A DNA stretch of 64,000 nt from positions 19,578,564 through 19,642,563 of the forward strand of contig JALGQZ010000009.1 in the NCBI GenBank assembly GCA_023105745.1, written 5' to 3'. The position numbers and the translations under genes were made by a program. Positions within the stretch are counted from its first letter, which is position 1; the number at the start of each line of letters is the position of its first letter. The DNA is from Austropuccinia psidii. Taxonomy: Eukaryota; Basidiomycota; Pucciniomycetes; Pucciniales; Sphaerophragmiaceae. The notes under the pieces were generated by a model. It searched no databases and was not told the origin of the DNA. It saw only the letters and a list, made by a program, of their open reading frames with translations. This document shows, piece by piece, positions 12,867-24,290 of the stretch.

Positions 12867-13745
12867 TTATATTAATTAACTCATAATTTCTTTTCATTCT
12901 TTTCATTCTTTCTTTATAGTTTCATTCACTCATTTCATTGAAATTATGACTCTTTAATGTTTATGAACCTTATGATTTGTTGTCACCTCTCAATTTTCCA
13001 TCATTCATTCTTCATTTTGAAAATTTAAAGCTGACCCAATTTTTTTTTTCTTTTCTCTTTTTTAAATCTCATCTCAAGTCATTAAATTTAATTCATTCAT
13101 AGTCCAAGTTTAATCTTAATTTTCATTTGATTTTCAAATTTTTCATCAAGTTATTCAGACACATTCTTCATATCAAGATTCATATTTGATTTATTATTCA
13201 AGAATTTTAATTTTCAAAGAAGAACTCACTTCATTTTGATTTGATTGATTGATTTGACATAAATTGATATTGACCTCAAGAAAATTGATTGACCTGAAGA
13301 TTTCATTGATTTTACTGATTTTTCACCTCAAGAGTTTTTGACATAAATTGATTTTTCCTCAAGATTTCATTTGATTGATTGATTGATTTTGATTGCTTTG
13401 ACTTATTGATTTATTGACTTCAATAATTCATTTCATTGATTGATTTATTTTGCAAGATTTTGATTTTGATTGATCTGACTTATTGATTTATTGACTTCAA
13501 CACTTCATTTGACATTGATTGGTTGATTTTCATGAAGTTTTCATTTTGGCTTGTTTGATTCATTGACTGCAAGCTTTCATTTGATATTTGATTTATTGAT
13601 TTACCTGAAGATCTCATTTTGATTTATTGATTTTCTCAAGATATTGATTTTGACTTTTGACTTCAAGCTTTATTTAAAATTGCCTCAAGTTTTCATCTTC
13701 AAATCTTGGCTATTGTTCATTTTATTTAATTTTTATCCTGAAATC
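12867..13745 (+). other. Gypsy leader, TGATT-rich
   Basis: Untranslated leader between the LTR and gag. It begins TTATATTAATTAACTCATAAT, closely matching the sequence after the LTR at 63870. No canonical TGG-type tRNA primer-binding site follows the LTR. Positions 13240-13640 are a degenerate repeat of TTGATTGATT/GACTTCA units. Confidence 0.6.
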
Positions 13746-16700
13746 ATGTCCATCCAACACTCCCCTCCTGCAAGGAAGTCAAGATCTCAGGCCAGAACTC
13801 AAGCTGTTTTTACTCCAACTCCAAGAGCTTCTCTTGATGGTACCCCAGCAGTTCCTCAACTGAGGGCCAAATTGGACAGAGTACCCATTTTGGAAGGAGC
13901 AGAACGATCCAGGAAGGAAGGGGGCCAAGAAGATCAAGATCATTTTCAGGAGTAGTTGGCCGATTTCCAGGAACTTCAAGGACCATTTTCGGAGGTCCTG
14001 GGGAAGATGGTGAAGAGGAGGAGGAGAATTATGTGGAAGAGGAAGAGTCTGATGGTACTGAAGGTGTTCCTGTGTCACAAACACAAGGAATGACCCCCCT
14101 CCATGGGTGTTTCAGCAATTTAGCCTGGAACCAAGTTGTGGCCAATTGGCCACACCATATATTTTATGGCCAATTGGCCCCCTTTGGCCATAGCACCTTC
14201 CCCTAGCCTTTCATGGCCCCAATCATCATTTATGGCCTCAGGCCATATCCTGCCATCATTGTCCTTCCTGGCAAATTTCCATATCCCCAACCCTCAGGCC
14301 TCTATCGTTGTTGTGGGCCTGAGGGTGTCCTTTTGTCTCCTAGGGGGTTCTGGGCCCCCTAGTCATCACCATGATCTTTGGGCCACCCCCTTTCACTAGG
14401 GGGTCTAGGGCCTAAATGGCCTTTTGGGGCCACTTAGGCCCCCTACAGCCTATACTTCCCATGGTCTGTGGGCCAATCAGACCCATCAGGCCCCTTTTGG
14501 GCTAATCCAATGAGGCCAAAAGGGGGAAAAGGGGGAAGCCCACTAGCTATCAAGGCCAGGTGGGTCCCAAACCACAATTGGGCCCACCTGAGCCCAATTT
14601 TGCCCACAATCATCATGACACCAAAAATGGCCATAAACCACCATAGGCCCCAAATTGGCCAAGGACCACCATGGACCACATTTCATCTTATGGCCTCTGG
14701 TAACCACCAGAGGCCACCAGATCAGCTCGGCTCAATCCTTCCCCTCAACATAAGGGTGATTCCTCCCATTCCTCCATGCACCCCATACTCAAGGTTTCAG
14801 GAGTGGTTCATACATGGTATTGTATACCATTATGCACCATTTTTGCTCAGCAATTCAATGGTGACGTTTTCAGGCCCAAATTCCATGATTCCAAATCAAG
14901 GTCCCAAGATCCAACACCCATTTAAAAGGAGGACTCTTCAGATCATCAGTCTGGCAATCCATGGCAGCTATCAGAATACTATTCAAGGACCCCAACCACC
15001 TGGCCCTGCAGGAGTTGGGTTGGAAGTTCAATTCAGGATTATTCAAAGGGCCATTCCTCAGAGGTATTAAATCACTTAAATCAGTTGTCAAGGCAGCAAG
15101 TACTTCAGCATCCCTTGGATAATTCAATTGGTTCATACAGGTAATACTCAAGTATCCTGTATGGCCTTGACCCAATTGGGCCAATTCATTCACACTGTGG
15201 TAATTCAGTCCCACAGTTCAGTTTTCAAGATGGCCAGAGCTGTATTGGCCCAATTCAGACACAACAGCTGGTGACTCACCTTCCAGGATCATCCTTTTCG
15301 CGTTTCACATATACTGGCCACTTTTCAGCACCTGGGGACTTTTTCCCCAGTTAATTAATATATTGGATTTATTTTTATCTTTATTTTTCTTTTCATTTAT
15401 AAAAGTAAATACTGATACTCTTAAGTCAGTCATTTGCACCTTTCTTCTTTGCCTGTCAGTGGATATTGGTGGTCATATCCTTTACTAATTCCACTTCCTT
15501 TTCTGGCAGGTTGAAACAGTGAATTGGGGATTCACTTGGTTGGATTCTTGGCTTTTGGCTTTCTCTGTTCCCTGGACATTGACTTCACTTAATCTTTCTT
15601 ATCTTTGACATACTTTTCCTTATTCTTACTCTTATCCTTCTTAAAAGATTCATTCTGATTTTTATCTTTTATCCTTTTGGAGCCTTCCAAGTGAGTTCTT
15701 GATTCCTGAGTGCCAGGCCACTCTGGTTTTCTGTCCAAGAGCCCCTGTGACATCCTGCTCCTGTGGGGGCATCCCAAGGGACTGAAGGACCAACTCTAGC
15801 CCAGTCTAATAAGCCTGTCTCTCATCAATCTGAACCATCTTTCTTGGCCATTATGCAGCAAATGACTCAGATTATGGCAAATCTTCAAGCAGCTTCATTC
15901 TCTGAAGCATCAAGACCACCAGCCTTCAAGACTCCATCTATGAAAGCACCAGAATTCTTTGTTGGGACTCAGCCCTTCAAAGTTAGAAGTTTAATTCAGT
16001 CTTGTCAATTGGTTTCTCCTAATGATCCAGCAAATTTCTCTCAAGACAGAAAGAAAGTTCTCTATTCCACTTCATTTCTCATTGGCAGGGCTGCAAAATG
16101 GATTGAGCCTTATCTTTCCAATCTCACCAATCAAGACACATGTTCCCTTCTCAATTCTTGGAGCTTGCTTGAATCTCAACTCTTTACTTTATTTGGGGAC
16201 CCAAATGAAGTTAGAAAAGCTGAAGCAGAGTTGGATTCTCTAAGAATGAGAGAAGGTGGCCATGTTTCTTTATACTTAGCCAATTTCAGGAGTTTGGTTT
16301 CAAGAATTGGAGATTGGGGTGTAAGGGCTCTTATTAATCAATTCAGGAAGGGATTGCCATCCAGGATTTTGGATCAATTTGCCTCCCATCCTTCAAGAAT
16401 TGACTCTCTTCAAGACTTAATGGATATTAGCCCGGACCTTGATACCAGCTACCATGAGAGGCAAAATGAAAAGAGTCATCATCAAGAGAAGAAGCCAGAA
16501 GCCTCCAATTCAAATTCTTCTCATCCTCAAATTCTTTAAGCTCAAGTCAAAAGAAGAAGTATTTTTAAAACAGGGACAAGCCCCATTTTACTTTATTGAA
16601 TAAAGATTTCAAGTTGATGAATTCTGAAAAAGAAAGAATAATAAAGGAGGGTTTATGCACCTATTGTGTTGGGAAGCATAGTCTTGAGTCCTGCTTCAAA

Positions 16701-16770
16701 AGGCCTCAAAACAAGCTTACCCAACCATCAGGCAAATTTCTCAGCCAGGGAAAAGCCTAAGTTAAGATCA
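13746..16770 (+). pseudogene. Gypsy gag, frameshifted and interrupted by an LTR
   Basis: Gag is the capsid/nucleocapsid precursor. The start is ATG 13746 (MSIQHSPPARKSRSQ). A frameshift lies near 13920 in a G-rich run, after which the acidic 'GEDGEEEEEN' segment continues in another frame to the nested LTR at 14073. Capsid coding resumes at 15758 and runs to 16539 ('FLAIMQQMTQIMANLQA', 'WSLLESQLFTLFGD', 'LRMREGGHVSLYLANFRSL'). A second frameshift follows near 16530. The zinc knuckle CTYCVGKHSLESC (CX2CX3HX4C) is at about 16656-16694. The sequence on either side of the nested LTR joins in frame once the LTR and one copy of its 5-bp duplication are discounted. I recognise this Gag as a very common family in Austropuccinia psidii (from memory). 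Confidence 0.85.
14073..15752 (+). mobile_element. Solo LTR nested in gag, with TCCTG target duplication
   Basis: It begins TGTCACAAAC and ends CCCCTGTGACA (1680 bp). The 5 bp before it (14068-14072) and after it (15753-15757) are both TCCTG, a perfect target-site duplication, so this is a clean insertion followed by LTR-LTR recombination. Its 3' half matches the LTRs at 11332 and 62183. Its 5' half matches the one at 62183 and is rich in GGCC, including the 16-bp palindrome GTGGCCAATTGGCCAC at 14138-14153. Long reading frames inside it (for example 14468-15070) are not conserved in frame with the other LTR copy and are not called as genes. Confidence 0.92.
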
Positions 16771-16813
16771 TGTTGTGTTCAATGGTCTACACTGTTTTCA
16801 ATCCAGAGCATAA

Positions 16814-17350
16814 TTGTGCATTCTGAATACTGGGGTCAGAAATTCTCTTAAATTCTTTGTTTTTTCTTGTCTCTCTGATGTGTTTTACAGTATTCTCATT
16901 GATTCTGGTGCTACCAACTCATTTATTGCAAAGCAGTTTGTTCACAAGTATTCTTTGACAATGTCAGAACTCTCAGAGAAGATTCCTCTTATCATTCTTG
17001 ACTCCTCTGAGTCTCCTTTTTTATTTGTGACTCACCATACTAAATATATGGTTGAGCTCCATTCTTTCCCAAGCTTTGAATGGGACTTTTTAGTCATTGA
17101 TACTCCCAAAGGAGAAGACCTAATATTGGGCTTTGACTTTCTCAATCATTTTAATACATCTATTCATTGGAGGAAAGGGCTGATCACCGTTAATGCTGAT
17201 CATAAGGACTATTATAATCCTTCAAAATCTTTCAGTAATGACTTTTCTTCTGCAAAATCAAGTGAAGCTCTGGTTGGTGATTCTAGAACACCATCATTTC
17301 CATCTTCTGTCCATATTCCTTCCCTTAATTCCCATCAGTCATTACTATAA
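16814..17350 (+). pseudogene. Gypsy aspartic protease segment of pol
   Basis: The retroviral-type aspartic protease motif 'LIDSGATNSFIAKQF' is present at about 16895-16940, with 'LILGFDFLNHFNTSIHW' downstream (about 17122-17172), the usual second conserved block of Ty3/gypsy proteases. This enzyme processes Gag-Pol. The frame stops at 17350 (TAA), while the acidic linker leading to reverse transcriptase continues in another frame from about 17432, so pol is broken here. Confidence 0.85.
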
Positions 17351-17654
17351 TCTAGAGATGAAGTCTTCAAAGAGATTCAAGATGTTGGAGACAATAATTC
17401 TGTATCTTCACTTCATCTCTTCTTTGGGAATATGGACCTTCCTCCTTCATCTTATCATGACTCCCTGGTGGAGTTGTGGGATGAAGAGGAAGAGCCAGAA
17501 GAAATAGAAACTGTGATGAAGGTTTTTCCTTCTGTTTATCACCAGTATTTCAATGTATTCTCCAAGGTGAAAGCAGAAAAACTTCCCCCTCACCGCACCT
17601 GTGATCATCATATCAAGCTGGAGGGGTCTCTACCTCCAGCTGGGGTGATCTACT

Positions 17655-18690
17655 CTTTATCAAACCAATAGTCAGATACATTCAGGGCATAAATTTCAGA
17701 GAATGTAGAGAAAGGTTTCATCCGGCCAAGCTCCTCTTCAACAGGAGCACCTCTCCTCTTTGTCAAAAAGAAAGAAGGTGGCCTCCGTTTTTGTGTTGAT
17801 TACCGCAAACTCAATGCTGTTACCAGGAAGAACAAGTATCCTGTTCCTCCTATGAATCAGCTTCTTACTTTTTTCAACGGCTCTTCTATCTTCTCCAAGA
17901 TTGATTTGCGTGGTGCATATAAACTGCTCAGAATCAAGGAGGGTGATTACCACTTGACATGTTTTAGAACTAAATATGGCAGCTATGAGTACTTGGTTAT
18001 GTCATTTGTGCTCACCAATGCTCCTGCCTCTTTTCATTATCTTGTCAATGATATCTTTCAAGATATGCTTGATGTTTATGTTGTGGTTTATTTGGATGAC
18101 ATTATGGTCTTTTCCAAATCTGAAGAAGAGCTACTTGCCAGACTCAGACCCAATAACCTCTTTGCTAAGGCCTCCAAGTGCCTATTTCATGTTTCTAGTG
18201 TAGAGTACTTAGGCTATGTTGTTTCTTCTGAAGGCCTCAAGAAGGACCAAGCAAAATTCCAGCAAATTGTCAATCTTCCACATCCAAGAAACCTCAAGTC
18301 ATTTCAATCCTTCCTTGGCTTTCCAGCTTTTACCTCCATTTCATCAAGAATTATTCAAAAAAATTAGTTCACTCACAAGTTTCCTCAAGAAAGATTCCCA
18401 TTTTCCCCTCAATGAGGAAGGTCTTGGACAGTTTCATCAACTCAAAGAGGAATTCACAATTTCTCCAATCCTCTCTCACTTTTATCCTTCTCTACCCACC
18501 ATTGTAGAGACTGATGCATCATATTATGCCTTGGGTGCTGTACTGAGTCAGATTTCTGACTAAGGAAAACATCCCATTGCATTTGATAGTCACAAGCTTC
18601 TCCCAGCTGGGTTCAGTTATGAGATTCATGGCAAGAAACTCCTTGGCATAGTCTGGTCTCTCAAGCTCTGGAGAGCTTTCCTCCTTTGAA
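17655..18690 (+). pseudogene. Gypsy reverse transcriptase and RNase H, frameshifted
   Basis: RT blocks can be read in order: 'LFVKKKEGGLRFCVDYRKLN' (about 17758-17817), 'SKIDLRGAYKLLRIKEGDY' (about 17900), 'YLVMSFVLTNAPASF' (about 17992) and the catalytic 'VVYLDDIMVFSK' (about 18085-18120). RNase H starts with 'VETDASYYALGAVLSQISD' (about 18510-18563), then a stop TAA and 'GKHPIAFDSHKLLPAGFSYE' beyond it. The frame changes near 17670-17760 and near 18330-18370, and ends in a stop at 18561-18563. Polymerase Asp residues remain, but the gene cannot produce one protein. Confidence 0.85.
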
Positions 18691-19452
18691 TTTCTCCCCG
18701 ATCATTCTTCACTTCAATACTTCATGTCGTAAAAGATTCTCACTTGCAGTCAAGCCCGCTGGGCTGAATTTCTGTCTGAATTTCATTTTTCAATAACTGC
18801 AATTTTTTGAACACAGCTCTTGGCCTGGCTTTCAACATCAATTCCAAAATTATGGCCATTTTCTTTTAGACAAATGGAGCATTCATTTTTTAATTTCACT
18901 TCCAAGTCTTTCCAATTCCATGACAATCTTTCAGAAATTTTTTTCTATGGCACTGGCGGGAGTGGTGATTATCAAAACTAAGTTCCTCTCCTGGTGTGCA
19001 CTTCCCTGAGGTGCCTACAATCTGTCAAAACATCACCTTGGCCACTCTCTGAGAATCTGGCATCAAATTTTCCTTTCAGGTCCTTGGCAAATTCCAAAAT
19101 CAATTACCAACCTCTGTGATGAAGATTGGAACCTCCTCAAGATTCATTTCTCTGTTTTTTTTCTTTTTTTAATTTCATTTTCATTCTTTAATTTTCTTTT
19201 TATTTTCATTTTCAATTTTCTTTACTTACACCAAATCAATTCATGAACCAACCTCATTCGTTTCAAAATTGCATCAATTCTGAAGCCAATGTCAAAAGAA
19301 TATCAAGCAATCACTGCGTCACATGCCAACTTTTCAATATCAGTATCAAATTATTATTCTCTTAATCACTCCTCTTGACTCTCTGTCTCAAATCCTTTCC
19401 AGTTGCCTCAACATGCTTCACCTTGTGTTGGTGCTCAGGAGCTCAGCATTCC
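18691..19452 (+). other. Remnant of the gypsy 3' internal region
   Basis: Low-coding-potential DNA where integrase would be expected. I find no HHCC zinc finger, no DDE block and no chromodomain. Positions 19150-19230 are TTTTC-rich. Confidence 0.5.
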
Positions 19453-19466
19453 AAGGTGGGGGGTAC
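19453..19466 (+). promoter_or_regulatory. Polypurine tract before the 3' LTR
   Basis: AAGGTGGGGGGTAC directly precedes TGTCACAACC of the 3' LTR. This is where second-strand priming is expected in a Ty3/gypsy element, and it fixes the LTR start. Confidence 0.8.
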
Positions 19467-20253
19467 TGTCACAACCATGGCAATTACCCTCCTGGACTCC
19501 ATATGGCATATCAGTGCCATATCAATCTTATGGCAATTTGGCCATATTCATAATCACTGGCCAAATTGGCCCTCTCATCTTTTCTGGCCTTTTATGGTCA
19601 TTTAACTTCTGAGGCCAACCTGGCCCCTTCGCTATCATCAGGCCTTTCCAGGCCATTCTCTGTTTTTGGGCACTCTCAGGTATTTTCCATTCAACAGGGA
19701 AAATATATCTCACAGTCCTGTATCTGGCTTTTTGAGCTTTAAATACAGTTTTTCTCACTTTGTGCATTTTTGCACATTTCTTCTGTATTCAGCTGTATAT
19801 GCTATTTTCCCATGTATTATGGGAAATATGTTCAAAAGGCCATATCAGGCCTTTTGGGGCTTAATTTCCAGTTTTGTGCATTTTGCGCACATTTTCCCAT
19901 TGTGCACATTTCTGCACATTGGGCGCATTTTTGCGCACTTTGTGAAAATCCAGTTTTAAAGCTGTATAAGCTGTATTTGGCCAATACACCCCGAAACACC
20001 TTGTCACCTTTGAAGTCACCCAAAACCCAATCTTCACTCTCATCCTGCTGAATTCACTCAAAAAGACCTTTAGCCACTTTCACCCTTCAGCAACTCAAAT
20101 TGTCATAAATGGTGTTATACACCATTCTGCACCTTTTTTCACCAGCAATTCAATGGTTTCAATATCAGAGGGGTAATTCAACATTCCATAAGTTACCAAA
20201 GTGTCATTTCATCCAGAGGACCCATCAAAGCTCAAGTGCGGGTGTAATTTCTC
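19467..20253 (+). repeat. Truncated 3' LTR of the gypsy element
   Basis: Matches 11332 to about 12102 of the 5' LTR, including the GCRCATTTTG-like array (19745-19945). Homology stops at 20253, where TGTCAG of an unrelated LTR begins. About half the LTR is missing, so no target duplication can be checked for this element. Confidence 0.85.
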
Positions 20254-21690
20254 TGTCAGGATGAGTCTATGTTGAAGTGGTAATAAAGCTATTTACAACT
20301 AAAACTATGACTGTGACAGGTGGAAAATAGTTTAGAATGTTTTTATAAGGGTTAAGGATAGGTTTATTTAATAATAAAAGGGCTTTACTATAAGGAATAT
20401 AGTGGTGGTGAGCGCTGTTGAAAGCCCTGGGTGCAGCTTTACCTGTTGGGTTACAATAATAAAGACTACAATAATTTAAATTAAGAGTATACCTGTTTAT
20501 TACCCAAGAGTAAAACTGTTTTTGACAGTTTAATACGTAGGGTATTCAAGAGCAGGATGAGGAGACAATTCTGGCTGTGAAAAGCCTCCTTTTTATCCTG
20601 AAATGGGGTGGAAAGGGTGCTAGACCTTTCCACGTAGAGGAAGTGAAGATTTTTCACTCTCTAGGACTGACTTGTGGTTTGCAAACAGCCTTCATGCCCT
20701 GTCTTGGGCTCAGATGTGGTTTTGAAACCACATCTGGGCAGTTTTCACCAATACAGGGTGAAAACTTTCATCTGGGGACCTCACAGCCTGATTCTGACGT
20801 GTATGACACGTAGAATGCTGTACAGAAACTGTATGGGACCCCAGTATTGACTGACTTATGAGGTATTGAAGTATTAACATGCTTATTTGTCTATTTGACA
20901 CCTCATAATCAGAGTACAACTGTATCCTGTCATAATACAGTTGTATTGGTCATATTGTGGGATTATAACATTCAAATGGCCATACCTCTGTCAGTTTTTG
21001 AGATATCATGCTCAACGTTGGTTCATTGAATAGCCCTATATGGGCTCTACACAATGATACCCAATTTTGTATGGTTATTATTAAATATGACAAAGTTATC
21101 CCATGTACAAGGGTTTTTGTACATAGGAGTGGTTTGGGCAAAAGCTGTATTGAGCTTGTTTGCCTCATAACTTCTGTTATAGGTGAGATATGAAGAATTG
21201 GATGGCACCATCAGATAGTACTGACTGTGCTCTTTCTAAAAAGACCCCACTTCAAGTATCCCACACTAAAACTGTAGAAGCTAGATGAGAGGTGAATGTT
21301 TTGTTCACCCTTATTTGGTCTGAATTTGACCATAACTCAAGTAATACTGGTGCTAGCTCAGTTTGGCTGGTACCATTGGATAGCCCTGACTTAGAGCTTC
21401 ATTTTGAATACCCATTTGATGGGGTTAAGCCTCTCCTTCTAAATTTTGGATGAGAGGTGAAAATTAAGGTTTATACTCAGCAATAACTTTGAGCAGAAAT
21501 AACTTTGTTATTTCTTGTCCAATGGTGATGGGACTTATGTTTTCAGAAAGAGGTGAGTTTCCTCTTTCTTTTGATACCTTTTGAGCTGATTTGGCTCAGC
21601 TCCATGTTTTGGTGGTATCTTGGTTATACCATTGGTTTATGGTATTTTGGCTGTCATGCTTGTGCTCTGGTTTTGAGTCACAGGCTGACA
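20254..21690 (+). mobile_element. LTR of the 'TGTCAG' family, copy B (best-preserved)
   Basis: Starts TGTCAGGATGAG and ends CAGGCTGACA, with a perfect TGTCAG/CTGACA terminus (1437 bp). It is the same family as 6369-7784 and 27733-28718 (both inverted) and 46167-46858. The left flank TTCTC and right flank TGTAT differ, and the two sides belong to different repeats (a gypsy LTR on the left, repeat G on the right), so the junction arose by rearrangement and not by simple insertion. The reading frame 20577-20813 inside it recurs in copy D as repeat sequence only. Confidence 0.75.
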
Positions 21691-21699
21691 TGTATCATG

Positions 21700-22924
21700 C
21701 ACCAAGATAATACTCACCTGCCATCTCAAGGTCCTTCAGGCAGGCCGACATTTTAAGCTCTTGGTTACTGATCACCTTAATACCAACGGGCAGGAATGTA
21801 TGAGCATCCTTTGTTGGTAAATTGTCCCATCAATTTTTGTAAATACTATTGATATTATCAAGCCCCCTTTTCCATGATTGTTGAGTAATATTGGAATGAT
21901 AATTCAAAATGCCTGCGAAGTCTTCAATGCAGGATAAAAATATTCCTTGAAAATTAGCAGAGGATGAAACTTTGGGCTCAGGGTCAGGAATTATATCAGT
22001 CATATCTTGTCCCATTGTATCATGTTTAATTGTCTCCCTTTCTTGAAAGGCTTGAAGATTTTGAGGAGAGGCAGGAGGGGTTTCATTGAGTATTGGGGGG
22101 CTTTCAGTATGTGGAGCTTCATCATGGATTGTTTCATTGAGTATGGGGGGGGTTCAGTATGCGGAGGTTCATTATGAATATGGTCGACTTCAACATTGAT
22201 CATTTCATAACCTTGATCCCAAGAATCCTTTGCGGATTCAAAGGGACGGTGTTTTTTGTTTGTTTCTTTGGTCGCATGTACATTTGGTCTTTTTCCTAAT
22301 CCTTTGCCTGGAAATCCAATTATGACTCGAGATCCTTCAGGTAGGGATTCTCCCACCTCCACACCTGCCCATATATTGTAAGCAGCTATTTTTATCAATT
22401 TTGTTTTGAATTAGTAATGGACTTACAGTTCAAATCCATTTTGAGGAGGCTCATGGCTTCATCAATATTTTGACACACATAATCAGGAATTTTACTATTG
22501 TTTTGAATTTTTTAGAGCCTTGGGATTGTTTGAGCAATGTTTGAGACAAATTGTTCATTGGATATAACTTCCACCTCCCCACAGAAAATTACATCATCTT
22601 GCCCATCATCTTCTGTTGGTGCACAAGGTTCAACAGTCTTTTCCTTCTCATAGCTTTTAAAATTTGGTTTCTGAGAGCTTGGAGGCTGAGCTGAAATAAA
22701 GGCTATGACACAATATCAGGTTTTGAGAGATTTGAAATATTCAAAATGGATGCATACTCACATTCTGGAAGAACTGGTGGATCTTGATTATCTTCATGTG
22801 ACTGGCTCTCTACTTCAACGCCTAATTCACGACTACTGGCCATATCAGAGATTTTACTTCCACTCTCTGGGGCTGAAGTTGGTCGCTCATTGAATTCAGT
22901 TGAATTTCCCAGGGTTTGGGCCAT
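21700..22924 (-). pseudogene. G-element gene, 5' half (function unknown)
   Basis: Starts at 22924 with MAQTLGNSTEFNE and runs through a serine/acidic, probably disordered N-terminal region ('VEVESQSHEDNQDPPVLPE'). A GT-AG intron (donor GTGAGT just after LPE, acceptor TTTCAG) leads to 'QPPSSQKPNFKSYEKEK', and further exons include 'GVEVGESLPEGS', 'DIIPDPEPKVSSSANFQGIF' and 'NYHSNITQQSWKRGLDNINS'. Stops and frame changes break exon 2 and the region near 22000-21830. The copy at 53681 shares all blocks and extends further downstream. I recognise no domain. Conserved introns in both copies argue that it was once a real gene. Confidence 0.5.
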
Positions 22925-23605
22925 ACCAGAGGTAGTTTATTAAGCAAATATATGGTGATAAGTTGATTGATAATTGTTTGAAAATTTTTGAATAAAAAGA
23001 TCCAAATTGAAGAAAAAGGGGGAAGTAAAATAAGTTTAAAATAATTGATTCTTTTTGAGGTAATATTGGAGAATTTTGGCAAGTTTGAAAGAAGTTAAAG
23101 ATCAATTTGAAGCAGTTTAAGAGTTATTGAATATTCTAGAAAAAATAAATTTTAGAACCACAAGCTGACCAAAATAAACCTGCGCATCAACAGACTTGGA
23201 ACCTTCTATTGAAATTGTATTGCATTTGCAAAATATAATCTGTCGGGAAATTGAAGGAGGCAATGTGTTGCAAATTATTTCATCTCATTCAAATGAAATC
23301 ACTTCCCTGTGAGACATTGAATAAAGTTGACTAGTGATAAACCTACTAAAGTCAACTTTTGAACTATTCAATGCTCATGAGGTAAGGACTAAGCAAAGTG
23401 TTCCATTTGAATGATATGAAATAAAATGGTTTTTTTGGGGAAACAGGAGACACAATTCTTGTCTTGAATAGTCCATTTATTAGGTTTTAGTTTGTGAGTC
23501 TCATGATTTAAACCCTAACCACAACTGTGTATATACTCCCAATTTCCCCTTAGGTCCTGTTTGCAGAGAAGGCCACTCAGCATATTTCGGCGATTGCATT
23601 CATTG

Positions 23606-23629
23606 TGTACGCCAACAAGGCACCATACA
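23606..23629. repeat. 24-bp palindrome-like site of repeat G
   Basis: TGTAC near one end and (A/G)TACA near the other flank a core that reads GGTGCCTTGTTGGCG on the minus strand. Related sites are at 52971-52994 and 57967-57990, each next to a minisatellite. Confidence 0.6.
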
Positions 23630-23639
23630 CTATGGATGT

Positions 23640-24290
23640 AATACGGAAGCGTGAGGATGGTAAGCATTGTTGGGAGCATGTTGGGAGGGCACTACATGAG
23701 CGTAAGGATGGTAAAAAGTGTGGGGAGCATGTTGGGAGGGCACTCCACAAGCATAGGGATGTTAAGCTGTGTCAGAGGCATGTCAGGAGGGCATTACACA
23801 AGCGTAAGGATCATAAGTGGTGTCGGGAGCATGTCGGGAGCGCACTCCGCAGGCGTAAAGATGGTAAGCAGTGTTGGGAGCATGTTGGGAGGGCACTCCG
23901 CAAGCATAAGGATGGTAATCTGTGTTGGAGGCATGTCAGGAGGTCACTACACAAGCGTAAGGATAAGTGGTGTCGGGAGCATTTCGGGAGGGCACTCCGC
24001 AAGCGTAAGGATGGTAAGCAGTGTCAGGAGGGCACTGCGCAAGCGTATGGATGGTAAGCTGTGTTGGAGGCATGTTCGGAGGGCACTACACAAGTGTAAG
24101 GATCATAAGTGGTGTCGGAGGCATGTTGGGAGGGCACTACGCGAGCGTAAGGATGGTAAGCGTTGTCGGAGGCATGTTGGGAGGGCACTACATGAGTGTA
24201 AGGATGGGAAGCTGTGTTGGAGGCATGTCGGGAGGGTACTATGCAAGCGCAAGGATGGTAAGGGCAGGGGTGTGAAAGCATAAGGAGTGG
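23640..24290. repeat. 51-bp minisatellite in repeat G, copy 1
   Basis: About a dozen tandem units of mostly 51 bp, each with the core GTAAGGATGGTAAGC then GGAGCATGT and GGGAGGGCACT. Because 51 is a multiple of 3, several frames stay open on both strands and give a 17-residue repeat (for example GRALHKRKDGKQCWEHV). Related units at 52490-52965 do not keep a frame, so I treat it as a DNA repeat and not a gene. Confidence 0.85.

Larger units (their letters stand above)
11332..20253 (+). mobile_element. Ty3/gypsy LTR retrotransposon, decayed, with a nested LTR
   Basis: The element runs from the 5' LTR (TGTCACAAG at 11332) through a leader, gag, aspartic protease, reverse transcriptase and RNase H to a purine-rich tract and a truncated 3' LTR (19467-20253). 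About 1.7 kb inside gag is a separate inserted LTR (14073-15752). Between RNase H (ends about 18690) and the polypurine tract only about 750 bp remain, with no HHCC or DDE integrase motif, so integrase appears deleted or decayed beyond recognition. The 3' LTR stops abruptly where an LTR of another family begins. Order protease-RT-RNase H fits Ty3/gypsy (Metaviridae). Confidence 0.85.

Noticed and set aside
14468..15070. 200-residue open frame in the nested LTR
   Set aside because: Only its first part matches the frame at 62657-63280 in the sister LTR; afterwards the frames differ. LTR sequence, not a conserved gene.
20577..20813. Open frame recurring at 46436-46627
   Set aside because: Both lie inside the TGTCAG-family LTR; similarity reflects the repeat, and the frames differ in length.
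23605..24283. Overlapping 150- and 210-residue frames with CxxH repeats
   Set aside because: Produced by a 51-bp minisatellite open in several frames; the related array at 52490-52965 does not preserve coding.
23640..24290. CRISPR-like array
   Set aside because: Units are contiguous, diverged and without unique spacers; the genome is eukaryotic.
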